A stretch of 64,000 nucleotides of DNA from Nonomuraea guangzhouensis (GTDB lineage: Bacteria > Actinomycetota > Actinomycetes > Streptosporangiales > Streptosporangiaceae), in the NCBI RefSeq assembly GCF_019396345.1, contig NZ_JAHKRM010000004.1, positions 1 to 64,000 of the forward strand, read 5' to 3'. Under the pieces are notes generated by a model. That model was not told where the DNA came from and did not search any database. It worked only from the letters and a program-made list of their open reading frames with translations. Below, one piece after another: positions 35,601 to 43,513 of the stretch (position 1 is its first letter; each line of letters starts with the position of its first letter). A program made the translations under genes and the position numbers.

Positions 35601-36300
35601 CGATCTCCAGGCCCACCGCGGCCGCGGGGCCGGTGATGGCCAGCCGCAGATCCGCCTCCGCCATCGGCTCGACGATGACCTGGCCGTCCTGGATGGCCCC
35701 GGCGAACTGCGGGTAGGCCGCGCAACGGTCCCAGTAGTCCGCGCGCACCCCGATGATCACTCCGGCGCCCCGCGGGCCTTCGGCCAGGACGTCCAGAACC
35801 CGCACGAACGCCTGGCGCTCCTGCTCGTCGGTCACCAGGACGAACAGTTCCTCGAACTGATCGACCACCAGGAGGAGACGACCGTCCGGTAAGAGAGCTT
35901 CCGACAGCGTCCGCCGTGGATCGTCCCGCAGGTGCTCGTGCACCGTCTCGACGCGCCCGCCGAACTCCTCCGCCCACCCTTCGGCGAGCGCCCGCAACGG
36001 CCTTGAGGTCGGCGTGAGGAGCAGCCGCGGCCAACGGTGCGATCCGGCGACCGGAAACATCCCCTTCGCCAGCGCGGGCATCAGCCCCGCCCGTAACAGC
36101 GACGACTTGCCCACACCCGAGGCACCCGAGATCAGCAGGATGGACCCGTGCTCGTCCAGGCGTGGTGCCAGGCGCTCAAGAAGGCTGTGGGTCGCCCGGG
36201 CCCGTCCGAAGAAGAACTCGCTCTTCTCGCTCTCGAACGGCGCCAAGCCTTGGTAGGGGCACACCTCCGGCGACAACAGGGCACCGTGGCTTCTCAGCAC
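32671..36300 (-). CDS. nSTAND1 NTPase with transmembrane helix and 14 WD40 repeats
   Basis: 1209 residues. The nSTAND1 module starts at the N-terminus (PYQGLAPFESEKSEFFFGR); Walker A is GASGVGKSS (59-67) and Walker B LLLVVDQFEELF (142-153). One TM helix lies at about 468-490, followed by a short coil-like linker (ADQQRRQALSRLLAAQSEG). From about 545 to 1185 I count 14 WD40 repeats, most with FSPDG-K and a terminal RLWD, enough for two seven-bladed propellers. The NTPase is predicted inside the cell and the propeller on the other side of one TM helix, though topology is uncertain. It is the first gene of the three-gene STAND operon. Confidence 0.92.
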   Translation of the reverse strand: MLRSHGALLSPEVCPYQGLAPFESEKSEFFFGRARATHSLLERLAPRLDEHGSILLISGASGVGKSSLLRAGLMPALAKGMFPVAGSHRWPRLLLTPTSRPLRALAEGWAEEFGGRVETVHEHLRDDPRRTLSEALLPDGRLLLVVDQFEELFVLVTDEQERQAFVRVLDVLAEGPRGAGVIIGVRADYWDRCAAYPQFAGAIQDGQVIVEPMAEADLRLAITGPAAAVGLEIEPGLVETILGELTAGDRYEAGALPLLSQALRNTWERREDGRLTVRGYEESGRVRDSVRRTADEVLGRLPAEDRKAALRIFRRMTLITAGGRVARRRATLTEIHAAASADSAERRDRAEALLSAFADQRLLTLDEDSVEIAHDALLIAWPTLRQWLEPDLTAQTVYDQLIDDAAQWAENHRDPAFLYRGARLLAVQDTRPRWDRDPDSFPPPGPTVERFITASTGAARRAGRRRRLVMAGLAVLSVLALIAAGAAVNAANEADQQRRQALSRLLAAQSEGAGDPVIAALLAVAAWRIAHTSEARYSLLDAATQPGRAVLPGHKSPVSGYNSPIRELAFSRDGSIIATVTDYDDAVRLWDTASRRQLGAPIVHLQLACGAGAHVAISPDGKMLATACGGFILFWDISAHRQLGVPLENRASAQALDSVQALAFSPDGGTLAAATYEGTIRLWDVATRRQIGDTMGRPGQPTGKKAINAVAFTPDGKRLVTGGADNTARLWDLATHCQIGGTFRHADDVHDVSISPDGTTLATASKDGTARLWNLATHHQIGSALRERDGFYGIAFSPDGKRVVTAGADGFTRLWDTAGHQRVGPALADKRQPAKTVAFSPDGRIVAAAGDDGVVWLWDPVAHRQVGAAMPAISEVAFSPDGKTLAAPGPGVSPRDRDADFAVRQWDVATQREISRRVQIEDGRPSGIHKIRFSPDGRKLTIASVLGDIRLWDTATLRQIGPLVYSDRNNWPQREISPDSRVVAMRNDGFISFWDVAGRREIWPRITVSDDNYAVTAMAFSPDGGMLAVAGGDRTVRLFDVVTHRQIGAPLPAATEGRSTDALAFSHDGKTLATTPGNGTVRLWDVAGHRPTGAVLTGHTDYVGAVAFSPKGNTLVTGSADHTIRLWDLQTNRQIGAPLTGHTSVVSKVVYSPDGTTVASASYDKTARLWNVAIPADPAATVCANVGRSFTRAEWERYIQGEKFQQICT

Positions 36301-36597
36301 CGCGCCCCATCCTCGTCACCCTCACCCATGGCCTTCATTCTTGCTAATCGCGCCGAGGCCGATCAAACGCATCGAAACGCGATGAGCCGGCCTCCGCAGG
36401 CCGTCTGATTCCGTTCGCTTTCGTCTGACCAGTGGTTCGAACAGCCCGAACGCGCTTTTGATGTATCTGCGGATCTCACCGGCCAGGTCCGGCGACAAGA
36501 ACGGGGGTGTCGACCGGCCATGAGTATCAGACACAGATCTCCAAAGGCGTGCGGACGTAAGGACGACCTTATCCAACCTGATGAGCTCGGAGTCGCC
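36301..36597. other. Divergent intergenic region between two STAND genes
   Basis: About 300 bases separate the WD40-STAND gene (minus) and the HTH-NB-ARC gene (plus). I see no convincing promoter hexamers or large palindrome. The frame of the NB-ARC gene remains open back to ATG 36520, so part of this stretch may be coding if the longer form is used. Confidence 0.5.
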
Positions 36598-37992
36598 GTG
36601 ACCATCTCCACCGCTTCCCGGCAGGTGGACGTCATACGGCCACCCGACGCCGATTCTTCTTTGGGAACGCTGCTGCGCACGTGGCGGAAGCGGGCGTTGC
36701 TGACGCAGGAGCAGCTGGCCGAACGGGCCGGCCTGAACGTCCGGACCGTTCGCCGGTTGGAACACGACGGGCTCCAGCAGCCTCGTATCAGGTCGATTCT
36801 GCTGCTGGCGGAGGCGTTGAGGCTGGACGGCGCAGAGCGCGCGACGCTGGTCACCGTGGCTCGCGGTCCGTCGGCCTCCGCTGAACACGATGATCCGGCA
36901 GGGTCCGGCCGGCCACCCATTCCGCGGCAGCTACCGGCCGGCGTGGCGGCATTTGTCGGCCGGCGGCGTGAACTGATGGCATTGGCGGATTACCACGAGA
37001 ATGCGAGCACGATGACGGTCGTCGCCATTGACGGCATGGCCGGAGTCGGTAAGACGGCACTGGCCGTTCATGCCGCCCATCGTCTTACCTCTCGCTTTCC
37101 CGACGGGCAGTTGTTCGTCAACCTCCACGGCCATACCGAGGAAATGTCACCCGTCGATCCAGGTGACGCGCTCGCCCGCGTCCTGCGCACACTCGGCGTC
37201 GTCGACGAACACATCCCTGAGCACATCGATGACCGCGCCGCGCTGTATCGCAGTGTGCTGGCCGATCGCAAAATCCTGATCGTGCTGGACAATGCCGCCG
37301 ATGAAGACCAGGTCCGCCCGCTGCTTCCGGCCGGCCCGGGCTGCGGGCTGATCATCACCAGCCGGCGCCGGCTGATCGCCCTGGACGGCACCCGGACCCT
37401 GTCGCTTGATGTCCTGCCGCCGAGGGAGGCGGTCGCCCTGTTCACCCGCACGGCCGGGAAGGAGCAGGTGGCGGATGCGCCGGCGACCGTTCTGGTGGAG
37501 ATCGTGGAGCGGTGCGGGCTGCTCCCGCTCGCCATCCGCATCGCCGCCGTCCAGCTTCAGGCGCGTGCGACCTGGAGCGCCGGACATCTGCTGAACCGGT
37601 TGACGGATGATCGGCTGGCCGAGTTGACGGCCGGGCCGCACAGTGTCACCGCCGCCCTGGACCTGTCCTATCAGCGGCTTTCCGAGGAGCAGCGGCGGGT
37701 GTATCGGCTGCTGGGCTCGCACGTCGGCACCGAGTTCGGCGCCGCCGAGGCCGCCGCCGCGCTGGGCACGACCGTGACGCGGGCGAGACGGCTGCTGGAG
37801 CGGCTGCTGGACGTCCATCTCCTGCGGGAGTCCGCCCCCTGCCGGTACCGGTTCCATGATCTGGTCCGCGACCATGTCTCGGCGCTGCTGCACCAGACGG
37901 ACGCCATCGATGATCTTCATGGTGTGGACGGCGGCGTCAGGTTCCGAGTCGTCAAGGGGCTGGTCGGACGGGCTGACCGGTCGTGGGTGTAG
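36598..37992 (+). CDS. HTH-NB-ARC STAND protein without TPR tail
   Basis: About 464 residues. An XRE helix-turn-helix covers residues 22-75 (LLTQEQLAERAGLNVRTVRR). The NB-ARC ATPase has a P-loop GMAGVGKTAL, Walker B ILIVLDNAADEDQV, a sensor LIITSRRRL and GLLPLAI, then a winged helix ending RFHDLVRDHVSALL. In the family the winged helix is normally followed by several hundred residues of TPR sensor repeats; here the frame stops after 25 more residues. It may be a truncated gene or a short variant. The GTG at 36598 has GGAG 5 bases upstream; ATG 36520 is the alternative. It is divergent from the WD40-STAND operon. Confidence 0.85.
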   Translation: MTISTASRQVDVIRPPDADSSLGTLLRTWRKRALLTQEQLAERAGLNVRTVRRLEHDGLQQPRIRSILLLAEALRLDGAERATLVTVARGPSASAEHDDPAGSGRPPIPRQLPAGVAAFVGRRRELMALADYHENASTMTVVAIDGMAGVGKTALAVHAAHRLTSRFPDGQLFVNLHGHTEEMSPVDPGDALARVLRTLGVVDEHIPEHIDDRAALYRSVLADRKILIVLDNAADEDQVRPLLPAGPGCGLIITSRRRLIALDGTRTLSLDVLPPREAVALFTRTAGKEQVADAPATVLVEIVERCGLLPLAIRIAAVQLQARATWSAGHLLNRLTDDRLAELTAGPHSVTAALDLSYQRLSEEQRRVYRLLGSHVGTEFGAAEAAAALGTTVTRARRLLERLLDVHLLRESAPCRYRFHDLVRDHVSALLHQTDAIDDLHGVDGGVRFRVVKGLVGRADRSWV

Positions 37993-38052
37993 CGGTGGGG
38001 CCGAGCCGAAACCCGGGTGCGTCCGCTCGGGCGGATCTCGTAGGCTGCGCCC

Positions 38053-38691
38053 GTGCTCCCCGACGCCCCGTGGCCTTCGATGACGCACCGCGAGGCCACG
38101 GCCGAGCTGGTGCTGGCGGGCTGGACGCCGTGCGGCGTCGGCGACTGGGCGATCGGCCTGCGCTCTCCCGACGGGCTCTGGGCGGCCAGGGTGTGTCCGT
38201 TCGATCCGGCCTACGCCGCCTTCCTCGAGCTGTGTCGTCGCCGGCGCGGTAACCCCTACCTGCCGCGGGTCGCCGTCGACAGCCCGCTGGACGGCGGCGG
38301 CACGCTGGCTGTGCTGGAATTCCTGGCACCGCTGGAGACGGTGCGGGCCGAGGAGGTCGCCCGCCAGTGGCGCGCGGGCGAGGGCGATGCGGCCCTGGCC
38401 GACGTACGGCAGGCCGCCGCCGCGGTCGACGCCGAGTTCCGGGCCAGGACGCCCTGGTGGGACGGCATCGACCTGAATCCCGGCAACCTGCGGCGGGCCC
38501 TCGATGGGCGGGTGGCGGTCATCGACGTGTTCTGCATGGACGGGGCCTCCGTCTACGCGCAGATCCTCCAGGACGCCGGTGTGGTCCGCGCCAAGTTGCC
38601 CGGCAGCCGCCACATCCTCGACATCCCGTACATCGCCCGGGAGAGCACCCCCGACGAGATCCAGGCCCTCCGCGCCGCGTGGTATCGCTGA
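38053..38691 (+). CDS. Kinase-fold (aminoglycoside phosphotransferase-like) protein, degenerate
   Basis: 212 residues. The C-terminal part, DGIDLNPGNLRRALDGRVAV followed by IDVFCMDG, follows the pattern of the APH/choline-kinase catalytic loop (D-x-H-P-x-N, then V-I-D-W/F) but with Asn for the His. The N-terminal part fits a short N-lobe: AAELVLAGW, GLRSPDGLWAARV and then an EFLAPLE hinge. It is shorter than typical APH enzymes (about 260-300 residues), so activity is doubtful. The GTG at 38053 is used; ATG 38080 is possible. The neighbourhood gives no clue to a substrate. Confidence 0.65.
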   Translation: MLPDAPWPSMTHREATAELVLAGWTPCGVGDWAIGLRSPDGLWAARVCPFDPAYAAFLELCRRRRGNPYLPRVAVDSPLDGGGTLAVLEFLAPLETVRAEEVARQWRAGEGDAALADVRQAAAAVDAEFRARTPWWDGIDLNPGNLRRALDGRVAVIDVFCMDGASVYAQILQDAGVVRAKLPGSRHILDIPYIARESTPDEIQALRAAWYR

Positions 38692-38785
38692 GGCGAGCAC
38701 AGCCTTCCGTCACAGTAAGTGTCGCCTCAATTACTTTCCGTACATGATGGGGGACGGCCGAGCAGAACTGCACTCAAGGAGCATC

Positions 38786-39094
38786 GTGAAGAGAATCCTT
38801 CTCGTCCCCGCCCTGACAGCCGGAATCATCGCGCTCACCGCCAGTGCCGCCTACGCCTCGCAGTACGTCGCCTACGAAGGCCGGGGCTTCACCGGCAGGT
38901 CCGTCGTCATCGACGCGTGCGGGCCGTCCAACATCCCCTTCCACGGCTCCTACAAGTGGTACGGCGACGGCCAGTCGGGGCGCATGTACAACCAGCCCAA
39001 CGCGCAGGGTGTGATGCACTTCGAGCTGCCTTCCAACCGCAACGCCGAGCAGCGGACGCCTGTCGGCTGGCAGAGCATCTTCATCGTGTGCTGA
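38786..39094 (+). CDS. Small secreted beta/gamma-crystallin-like protein (peptidase-inhibitor-like)
   Basis: 102 residues. A signal peptide of about 27 residues ends at AYA-SQY. The mature protein of about 75 residues has the YEGRGFTGRSVVID motif of beta/gamma-crystallin folds and GWQSIFIVC at the C-terminus, with two Cys that could form a disulphide. Streptomyces metalloproteinase inhibitors and related I36 proteins have this fold, but no inhibitory function is shown here. The GTG at 38786 follows AAGGAG. It ends just before a perfect palindrome at 39113-39150. Confidence 0.75.
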   Translation: MKRILLVPALTAGIIALTASAAYASQYVAYEGRGFTGRSVVIDACGPSNIPFHGSYKWYGDGQSGRMYNQPNAQGVMHFELPSNRNAEQRTPVGWQSIFIVC

Positions 39095-39112
39095 TCGTGA
39101 CCCAGTAGAAAG

Positions 39113-39150
39113 GCATCGGTGCCCGGTGAGATCTCACCGGGCACCGATGC
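39113..39150. terminator. Perfect 38-bp palindrome, bidirectional terminator
   Basis: Bases 39113-39131 are the exact reverse complement of 39132-39150 (start GCATCGGTGCCCGG, centre GAGATCTC). It lies between the stop codons of convergent genes, 18 nt after one and 10 nt after the other, where it can terminate both. Confidence 0.85.
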
Positions 39151-39160
39151 GTGTGCGGAG

Positions 39161-41116
39161 CTAATCCACCTCCGCGACCGCCTGGGCGAACTGGGCCGAG
39201 TACAGCCGGGCGTAGGCGCCGTCCGCGGCCAGCAGCGACTCGTGCGTGCCCTGCTCGACGATCCGCCCGTTCTCCATGACCAGGATCAGGTTGGCGTCGC
39301 GGATCGTGGACAGCCGGTGGGCGATCACGAAGCTCGTGCGTCCCCCGCGCAGCGTGCTCATCGCCCGCTGGATGAGCACCTCGGTCCGGGTGTCGACCGA
39401 GCTGGTCGCCTCGTCCAGGATCAGGATCGCCGGCTCGGACAGGAACGCCCGGGCGATCGTGATCAGCTGCTTCTCCCCCGCGCTGACCGTCGCGCCGCCC
39501 TCCTCGTCGATCACCGTGTCGTAGCCGTCGGGCAGCGTGTGCGCGATGCGGTCCACGTGGGCGGCCTCCGCGGCGGCCTCGATCCGTTCGGGCGTGGCGC
39601 CTTCAGCCCCGTAGCCGATGTTCTCCGCGATCGTGCCCGCGAACAGCCAGGTGTCCTGCAGCACCATGCCCATGTTGTCGCGTAGCTCCTCCCTGGACAT
39701 CTCGGCGATGTCGACGCCGTCGAGCGTGATACGGCCGCCGGTCACCTCGTAGAAGCGCATGATGAGGTTGACCAGCGTCGTCTTGCCCGCTCCCGTGGGG
39801 CCGACGATGGCCACGGTCTGGCCGGGTTCCACGGTCAACGACAGGTTCTCGATCAGTGGCCGGTCCGGCGAGTAGCGGAAGGACACGTTCTCGAACGCCA
39901 CGCGGCCCCTGACCTGCGCGGGCCGTGCGGGCTTGGCGGGCTCCTCGGACTGCTCGGGCGCCTCCAGCAGCTCGAAGACCCGTTCGGCCGAGGCGACGCC
40001 CGACTGCACGAGGTTCGCCATGCCGGCCACCTGGGTCAGCGGCTGGCTGAACTGCCGCGAGTACTGGATGAAGGCCTGCACGTCGCCCAGCGAGATCGAG
40101 CCCGAGGCCACCTTGAGCCCGCCCACCACGGCGACCAGCACGTAGTTGAGGTTGCCGATGAACATCATCGCCGGCTGGATCATCCCGGAGATGAACTGGG
40201 CGCGGAAGCTGGAGGTGAACAGGGCCTGGTTGTGCTCGGCGAAGATCTCGGCGGCCTCCTTCTGCCTGCCGAACACCTTGACCAGCGTGTGCCCGCCGTA
40301 CATCTCCTCGATGTGGCCGTTGAGCTTGCCCGTCGAGGACCACTGCTTGATGAACTGCGGCTGCGACCGCTTGCCGATGACCGTGGTGACGTAGATGGAC
40401 AGCGGCACCGAGACCAGCGCGATGAGCGCCAGGATCGGCGAGATCCAGAACATCACCACCAGCACCCCCACGACGGTCAGCACCGACGTGATGAGCTGGC
40501 TCATCGTCTGCTGCAGCGTCTGCGCGATGTTGTCGGTGTCGTTGGTGGCGCGGCTGAGGGTCTCGCCGCGCGGCTGGCCGTCGAAGTAGCTCAGCGGCAG
40601 CCGCGCCAGCTTGGCCTCGATCCGCTCACGCAGCCGGGACGCCGCCCGCTGCACGATGGTCGTGGTCAGCCGGAACTGCGCGACCCCGAGCAGCGACGCC
40701 AGCAGGTAGATCGCCAGCACCCAGCCCAGCACCTGGGCCAGCGCGGTGAAGTCGACACCGTGACCGGGCACCACGCTCATCGACGACACCATGTCGGCGA
40801 ACGTGCCCTGGCCCTTGGCGCGCAGCCCCGCCACGGCCTGCTCCTTGGTGATCCCCGCGGGCAGCCGGGCCCCGATGATGCCGGAGAAGATCAGGTCCGT
40901 GGCGTGGCCGAGGATCTTGGGACCCGTCACGCTCAGCGCGACGCTGGCCGCCCCGAGGGCCAGGACGATCCCCAGCAGCGCGCGTTCGGGACGCAGTAAC
41001 CGCAGCAACCGGCGGAGCGAACCGCCGAAATCGAGCGCCTTCTCAGCGGGCCCGGACATCATCCTGCCTGGGCCGAAACTGGGCTGAGGACGGCGCGGGG
41101 GCGCCTCGGTTGTCAT
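39161..41116 (-). CDS. ABC exporter half-transporter, subunit B
   Basis: 651 residues with a six-helix ABC_membrane domain and a C-terminal ATPase. Walker A is GPTGAGKTT, Walker [12 protein letters not shown] has the catalytic Glu, but the signature is VSAGEKQL where SGGQ is expected. A long extracytoplasmic insert after TM1 (IITG-like to VDFTALAQ, about 80 residues) is characteristic of MdlB/YfiC-type subunits. The ATG at 41116 overlaps the stop of the partner subunit gene (ATGA). The two form a heterodimer for lipid, peptide or drug export. Confidence 0.93.
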   Translation of the reverse strand: MTTEAPPRRPQPSFGPGRMMSGPAEKALDFGGSLRRLLRLLRPERALLGIVLALGAASVALSVTGPKILGHATDLIFSGIIGARLPAGITKEQAVAGLRAKGQGTFADMVSSMSVVPGHGVDFTALAQVLGWVLAIYLLASLLGVAQFRLTTTIVQRAASRLRERIEAKLARLPLSYFDGQPRGETLSRATNDTDNIAQTLQQTMSQLITSVLTVVGVLVVMFWISPILALIALVSVPLSIYVTTVIGKRSQPQFIKQWSSTGKLNGHIEEMYGGHTLVKVFGRQKEAAEIFAEHNQALFTSSFRAQFISGMIQPAMMFIGNLNYVLVAVVGGLKVASGSISLGDVQAFIQYSRQFSQPLTQVAGMANLVQSGVASAERVFELLEAPEQSEEPAKPARPAQVRGRVAFENVSFRYSPDRPLIENLSLTVEPGQTVAIVGPTGAGKTTLVNLIMRFYEVTGGRITLDGVDIAEMSREELRDNMGMVLQDTWLFAGTIAENIGYGAEGATPERIEAAAEAAHVDRIAHTLPDGYDTVIDEEGGATVSAGEKQLITIARAFLSEPAILILDEATSSVDTRTEVLIQRAMSTLRGGRTSFVIAHRLSTIRDANLILVMENGRIVEQGTHESLLAADGAYARLYSAQFAQAVAEVD

Positions 41117-42849
41117 GCTGCCTCCTGTTCAGTGAGCTGGGACAGCACGATCTCCCGATATGTCGGGCAGCTGGTCATGAGCTCGGTGTGGGTGCCGCTG
41201 CCGACCACACGGCCGTCGTCGAGGACGAGGATGCGGTCGGCGTCGCGGATCGTGTTCACCCGCTGGGCCACGATGACGATCGTGGCATCGGTGATCTTCT
41301 CGGCCAGCGTGGCGCGCAGCCGAGCGTCGGTGGCGTAGTCGAGGGCGGAGAAGGAGTCGTCGAACAGGTAGATCTCGGGCCGGTGCACCAGCGTCCTGGC
41401 GATGGCCAGGCGCTGGCGCTGGCCGCCGGAGACGTTCGTGCCGCCTTGGGAGATCGGCTCGTCCAGGCCGCCGGGCATCGCCTCGACGAACTCGCGGGCC
41501 TGGGCCACGTCAAGGGCCTGCCACAGCTCCTCGTCGGTCGCGTCCGGCTTGCCGTACCTCAAGTTGGAGGCGACGGTGCCGGAGAAGAGGTAGGGCGACT
41601 GCGGGACCAGGCCGACCGCCCGGGCGAGCGCGGCCGGATCGAGGTCGCGTACGTCGACGCCATCGACCAGCACCTCGCCGGCGGTCGCGTCGAACAGGCG
41701 GGGGATGAGGTTGAGCAGCGTCGTCTTACCGCTGCCCGTACTGCCGATGATCGCGGTGGTACGGCCCGGCCGCGCCGTGAAGCTCACGTCGCACAGCACC
41801 GGCTCCTCGGCGCCCGGATAGCGGAAGTCCACCGAGCGCAGCTCCAGCTCGCCGAGGTGTCTTTCCGGGGTGATGGGGGTGGCCGGCGGGTGGACGGTCG
41901 GCTCGGTGTCGAGCACCTCGTCGATGCGCTCGGCGCAGACCTCGGCCCGCGGGATCATCATGAACATGAACATCGCCATCATCACCGACATGAGGATCTG
42001 CATCAGGTAGGAGATGACCGCGGTCAGCGCGCCCACCTGCATGCTCCCGTCGGCGATGCGGTGACCGCCGAACCACACCACGGCGACGCTGGACAGGTTC
42101 ACCACCAGCATGACCGAGGGGAACATCAGCGCCATCAGCCGCCCGACCCGCAGCGACACATCGGTCAGCTGGTCGTTGGCCACGCCGAAGCGCTCGCGCT
42201 CGTGCCTGTCGCGGACGAAGGCCCTGATGACCCGGATGCCGGTGATCTGCTCGCGCAGCACCTGGTTGATCCGGTCGATGCGCTCCTGCATCGACCGGAA
42301 CAGCGGCCGCATCCGCATCACGATCAGGCCCACGATGACGATCATCACGGGCAGCACGACCAGCAGCAGCGACGACAGCGTCGCGTCGATGCGCAGCGCC
42401 AGCACGATGCCGCCGACGCACATGATCGGCGCGGCCACCATCATCGTGAACGTCATCAGCACGAGCAACTGGATCTGCTGCACGTCGTTGGTGGTCCGGG
42501 TGATCAGGGACGGCGGTCCGAACCGGTTGACCTCCTGGGCGGAGAAGTCCTGCACCCGGTGGAAGATCGCGGCCCGCAGATCCCGGCCCAGGGCCATCGA
42601 GGTCCGGGCGCCGTAGTACACGGCCACGATCGAGCAGGTGATCTGGATGAGCGTCACACCGAGCATCACCAGCCCGATGCGGGCGATGTATCCGGTGTCG
42701 CCCTTGACGACGCCGTTGTCGATGATGTCGGCGTTGAGGGTGGGGAGATAGAGCGTGGCCAGCGTCTGCACGAACTGGAAGAGGACGACGAGCGTGATCT
42801 CTTTCCCGTACGGCCTGAGCTGGACCCGCAGAAGACGGAGCAGCATCAC
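41113..42849 (-). CDS. ABC exporter half-transporter, subunit A
   Basis: 578 residues, six TM helices plus ATPase. Walker A is GSTGSGKTT, the signature [14 protein letters not shown] is canonical, but Walker B reads [11 protein letters not shown], with Asp in place of the catalytic Glu. Together with the degenerate signature in subunit B this gives one consensus and one degenerate ATP site, as in heterodimeric exporters such as BmrCD and TM287/288. Its ATG at 42849 overlaps the TetR stop (ATGA), so regulator and pump are co-translated. Confidence 0.93.
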   Translation of the reverse strand: MMLLRLLRVQLRPYGKEITLVVLFQFVQTLATLYLPTLNADIIDNGVVKGDTGYIARIGLVMLGVTLIQITCSIVAVYYGARTSMALGRDLRAAIFHRVQDFSAQEVNRFGPPSLITRTTNDVQQIQLLVLMTFTMMVAAPIMCVGGIVLALRIDATLSSLLLVVLPVMIVIVGLIVMRMRPLFRSMQERIDRINQVLREQITGIRVIRAFVRDRHERERFGVANDQLTDVSLRVGRLMALMFPSVMLVVNLSSVAVVWFGGHRIADGSMQVGALTAVISYLMQILMSVMMAMFMFMMIPRAEVCAERIDEVLDTEPTVHPPATPITPERHLGELELRSVDFRYPGAEEPVLCDVSFTARPGRTTAIIGSTGSGKTTLLNLIPRLFDATAGEVLVDGVDVRDLDPAALARAVGLVPQSPYLFSGTVASNLRYGKPDATDEELWQALDVAQAREFVEAMPGGLDEPISQGGTNVSGGQRQRLAIARTLVHRPEIYLFDDSFSALDYATDARLRATLAEKITDATIVIVAQRVNTIRDADRILVLDDGRVVGSGTHTELMTSCPTYREIVLSQLTEQEAA

Positions 42850-43472
42850 GTAGGGCTTTCTGTAGGAGGAGGAGTGGAGGACGGCCGGATGAGCAGCCCG
42901 TCGAGCAGGACGGAGACGATCTCCGCGTCGTCCATGTCGCCGAACTCGCCGTCCAGGCCGAAACCGCGGTAGACGCTCACCGCGATCAGCATGAGGAGCA
43001 GGTGCGCCGCGCCCTCGGGAGATCGGCGCAGCCGGTCGCGGTCGGGCGCGACCAGGGCGGCGAGCGCCGACCCGATCCGGCGCCGGTTGTCCAGCATCCG
43101 CTTGCGGAACTCGGGGTCGTCGACCAGCGGGTCCCCGGGCGCGGCGGAGAGCTTGGCGTTGGAGATCATGCCCGCCCGCAGCATCGCGACGGCCTCGCGC
43201 AGCCGGGCCCGGAGCTCGGTCCGCGTGCCGATGGCCGCCAGCGCGTCCACCGCTGGCTGCGCGTCGAACGCCTTCATCAGCGCCGCCCGCAGCAGCGAGG
43301 CCTTGTCGGGGAAGACGCCGAAGATCGTGCCCTCGGCCACGCCCGCGGCCTCGGCGATCTGCCGGGTGCTCAAGGCGGTGCCGTGTTCACGCAACAGGGG
43401 AACCGTGGCGGCGATGAGCGCGGCCCGGCGGTCTTCTGGCGCCATAGCCGGCACCCTGCGCCTCTTTGTCAC
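42846..43472 (-). CDS. TetR family transcriptional regulator of the ABC exporter
   Basis: 208 residues, with an HTH at about 15-65 (LLREHGTALSTRQIAEAAGV, AEGTIFGVFPDK). It is the first gene of a TetR-ABC-ABC operon with four-base overlaps. The GTG at 43472 falls about 7 bases after the likely -10 hexamer, so the mRNA is probably leaderless. A palindrome in the promoter (43487-43502) is the likely operator, giving drug-inducible autoregulation. Confidence 0.9.
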   Translation of the reverse strand: MTKRRRVPAMAPEDRRAALIAATVPLLREHGTALSTRQIAEAAGVAEGTIFGVFPDKASLLRAALMKAFDAQPAVDALAAIGTRTELRARLREAVAMLRAGMISNAKLSAAPGDPLVDDPEFRKRMLDNRRRIGSALAALVAPDRDRLRRSPEGAAHLLLMLIAVSVYRGFGLDGEFGDMDDAEIVSVLLDGLLIRPSSTPPPTESPT

Positions 43473-43478
43473 GGGGCG

Positions 43479-43508
43479 AGCATACTGAGCGAGTACTCAC
43501 TCGTTCAA
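43479..43508 (-). promoter_or_regulatory. Promoter and operator of the TetR-ABC exporter operon
   Basis: On the minus strand TTGAAC (43508-43503) and TATGCT (43484-43479) are 18 bases apart. GAGCGAGTACTCACTC (43487-43502), a palindrome with one mismatched pair, fills the spacer. The -10 ends 7 bases before the GTG start, which predicts a leaderless transcript. Confidence 0.7.
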
Positions 43509-43513
43509 ATGGT

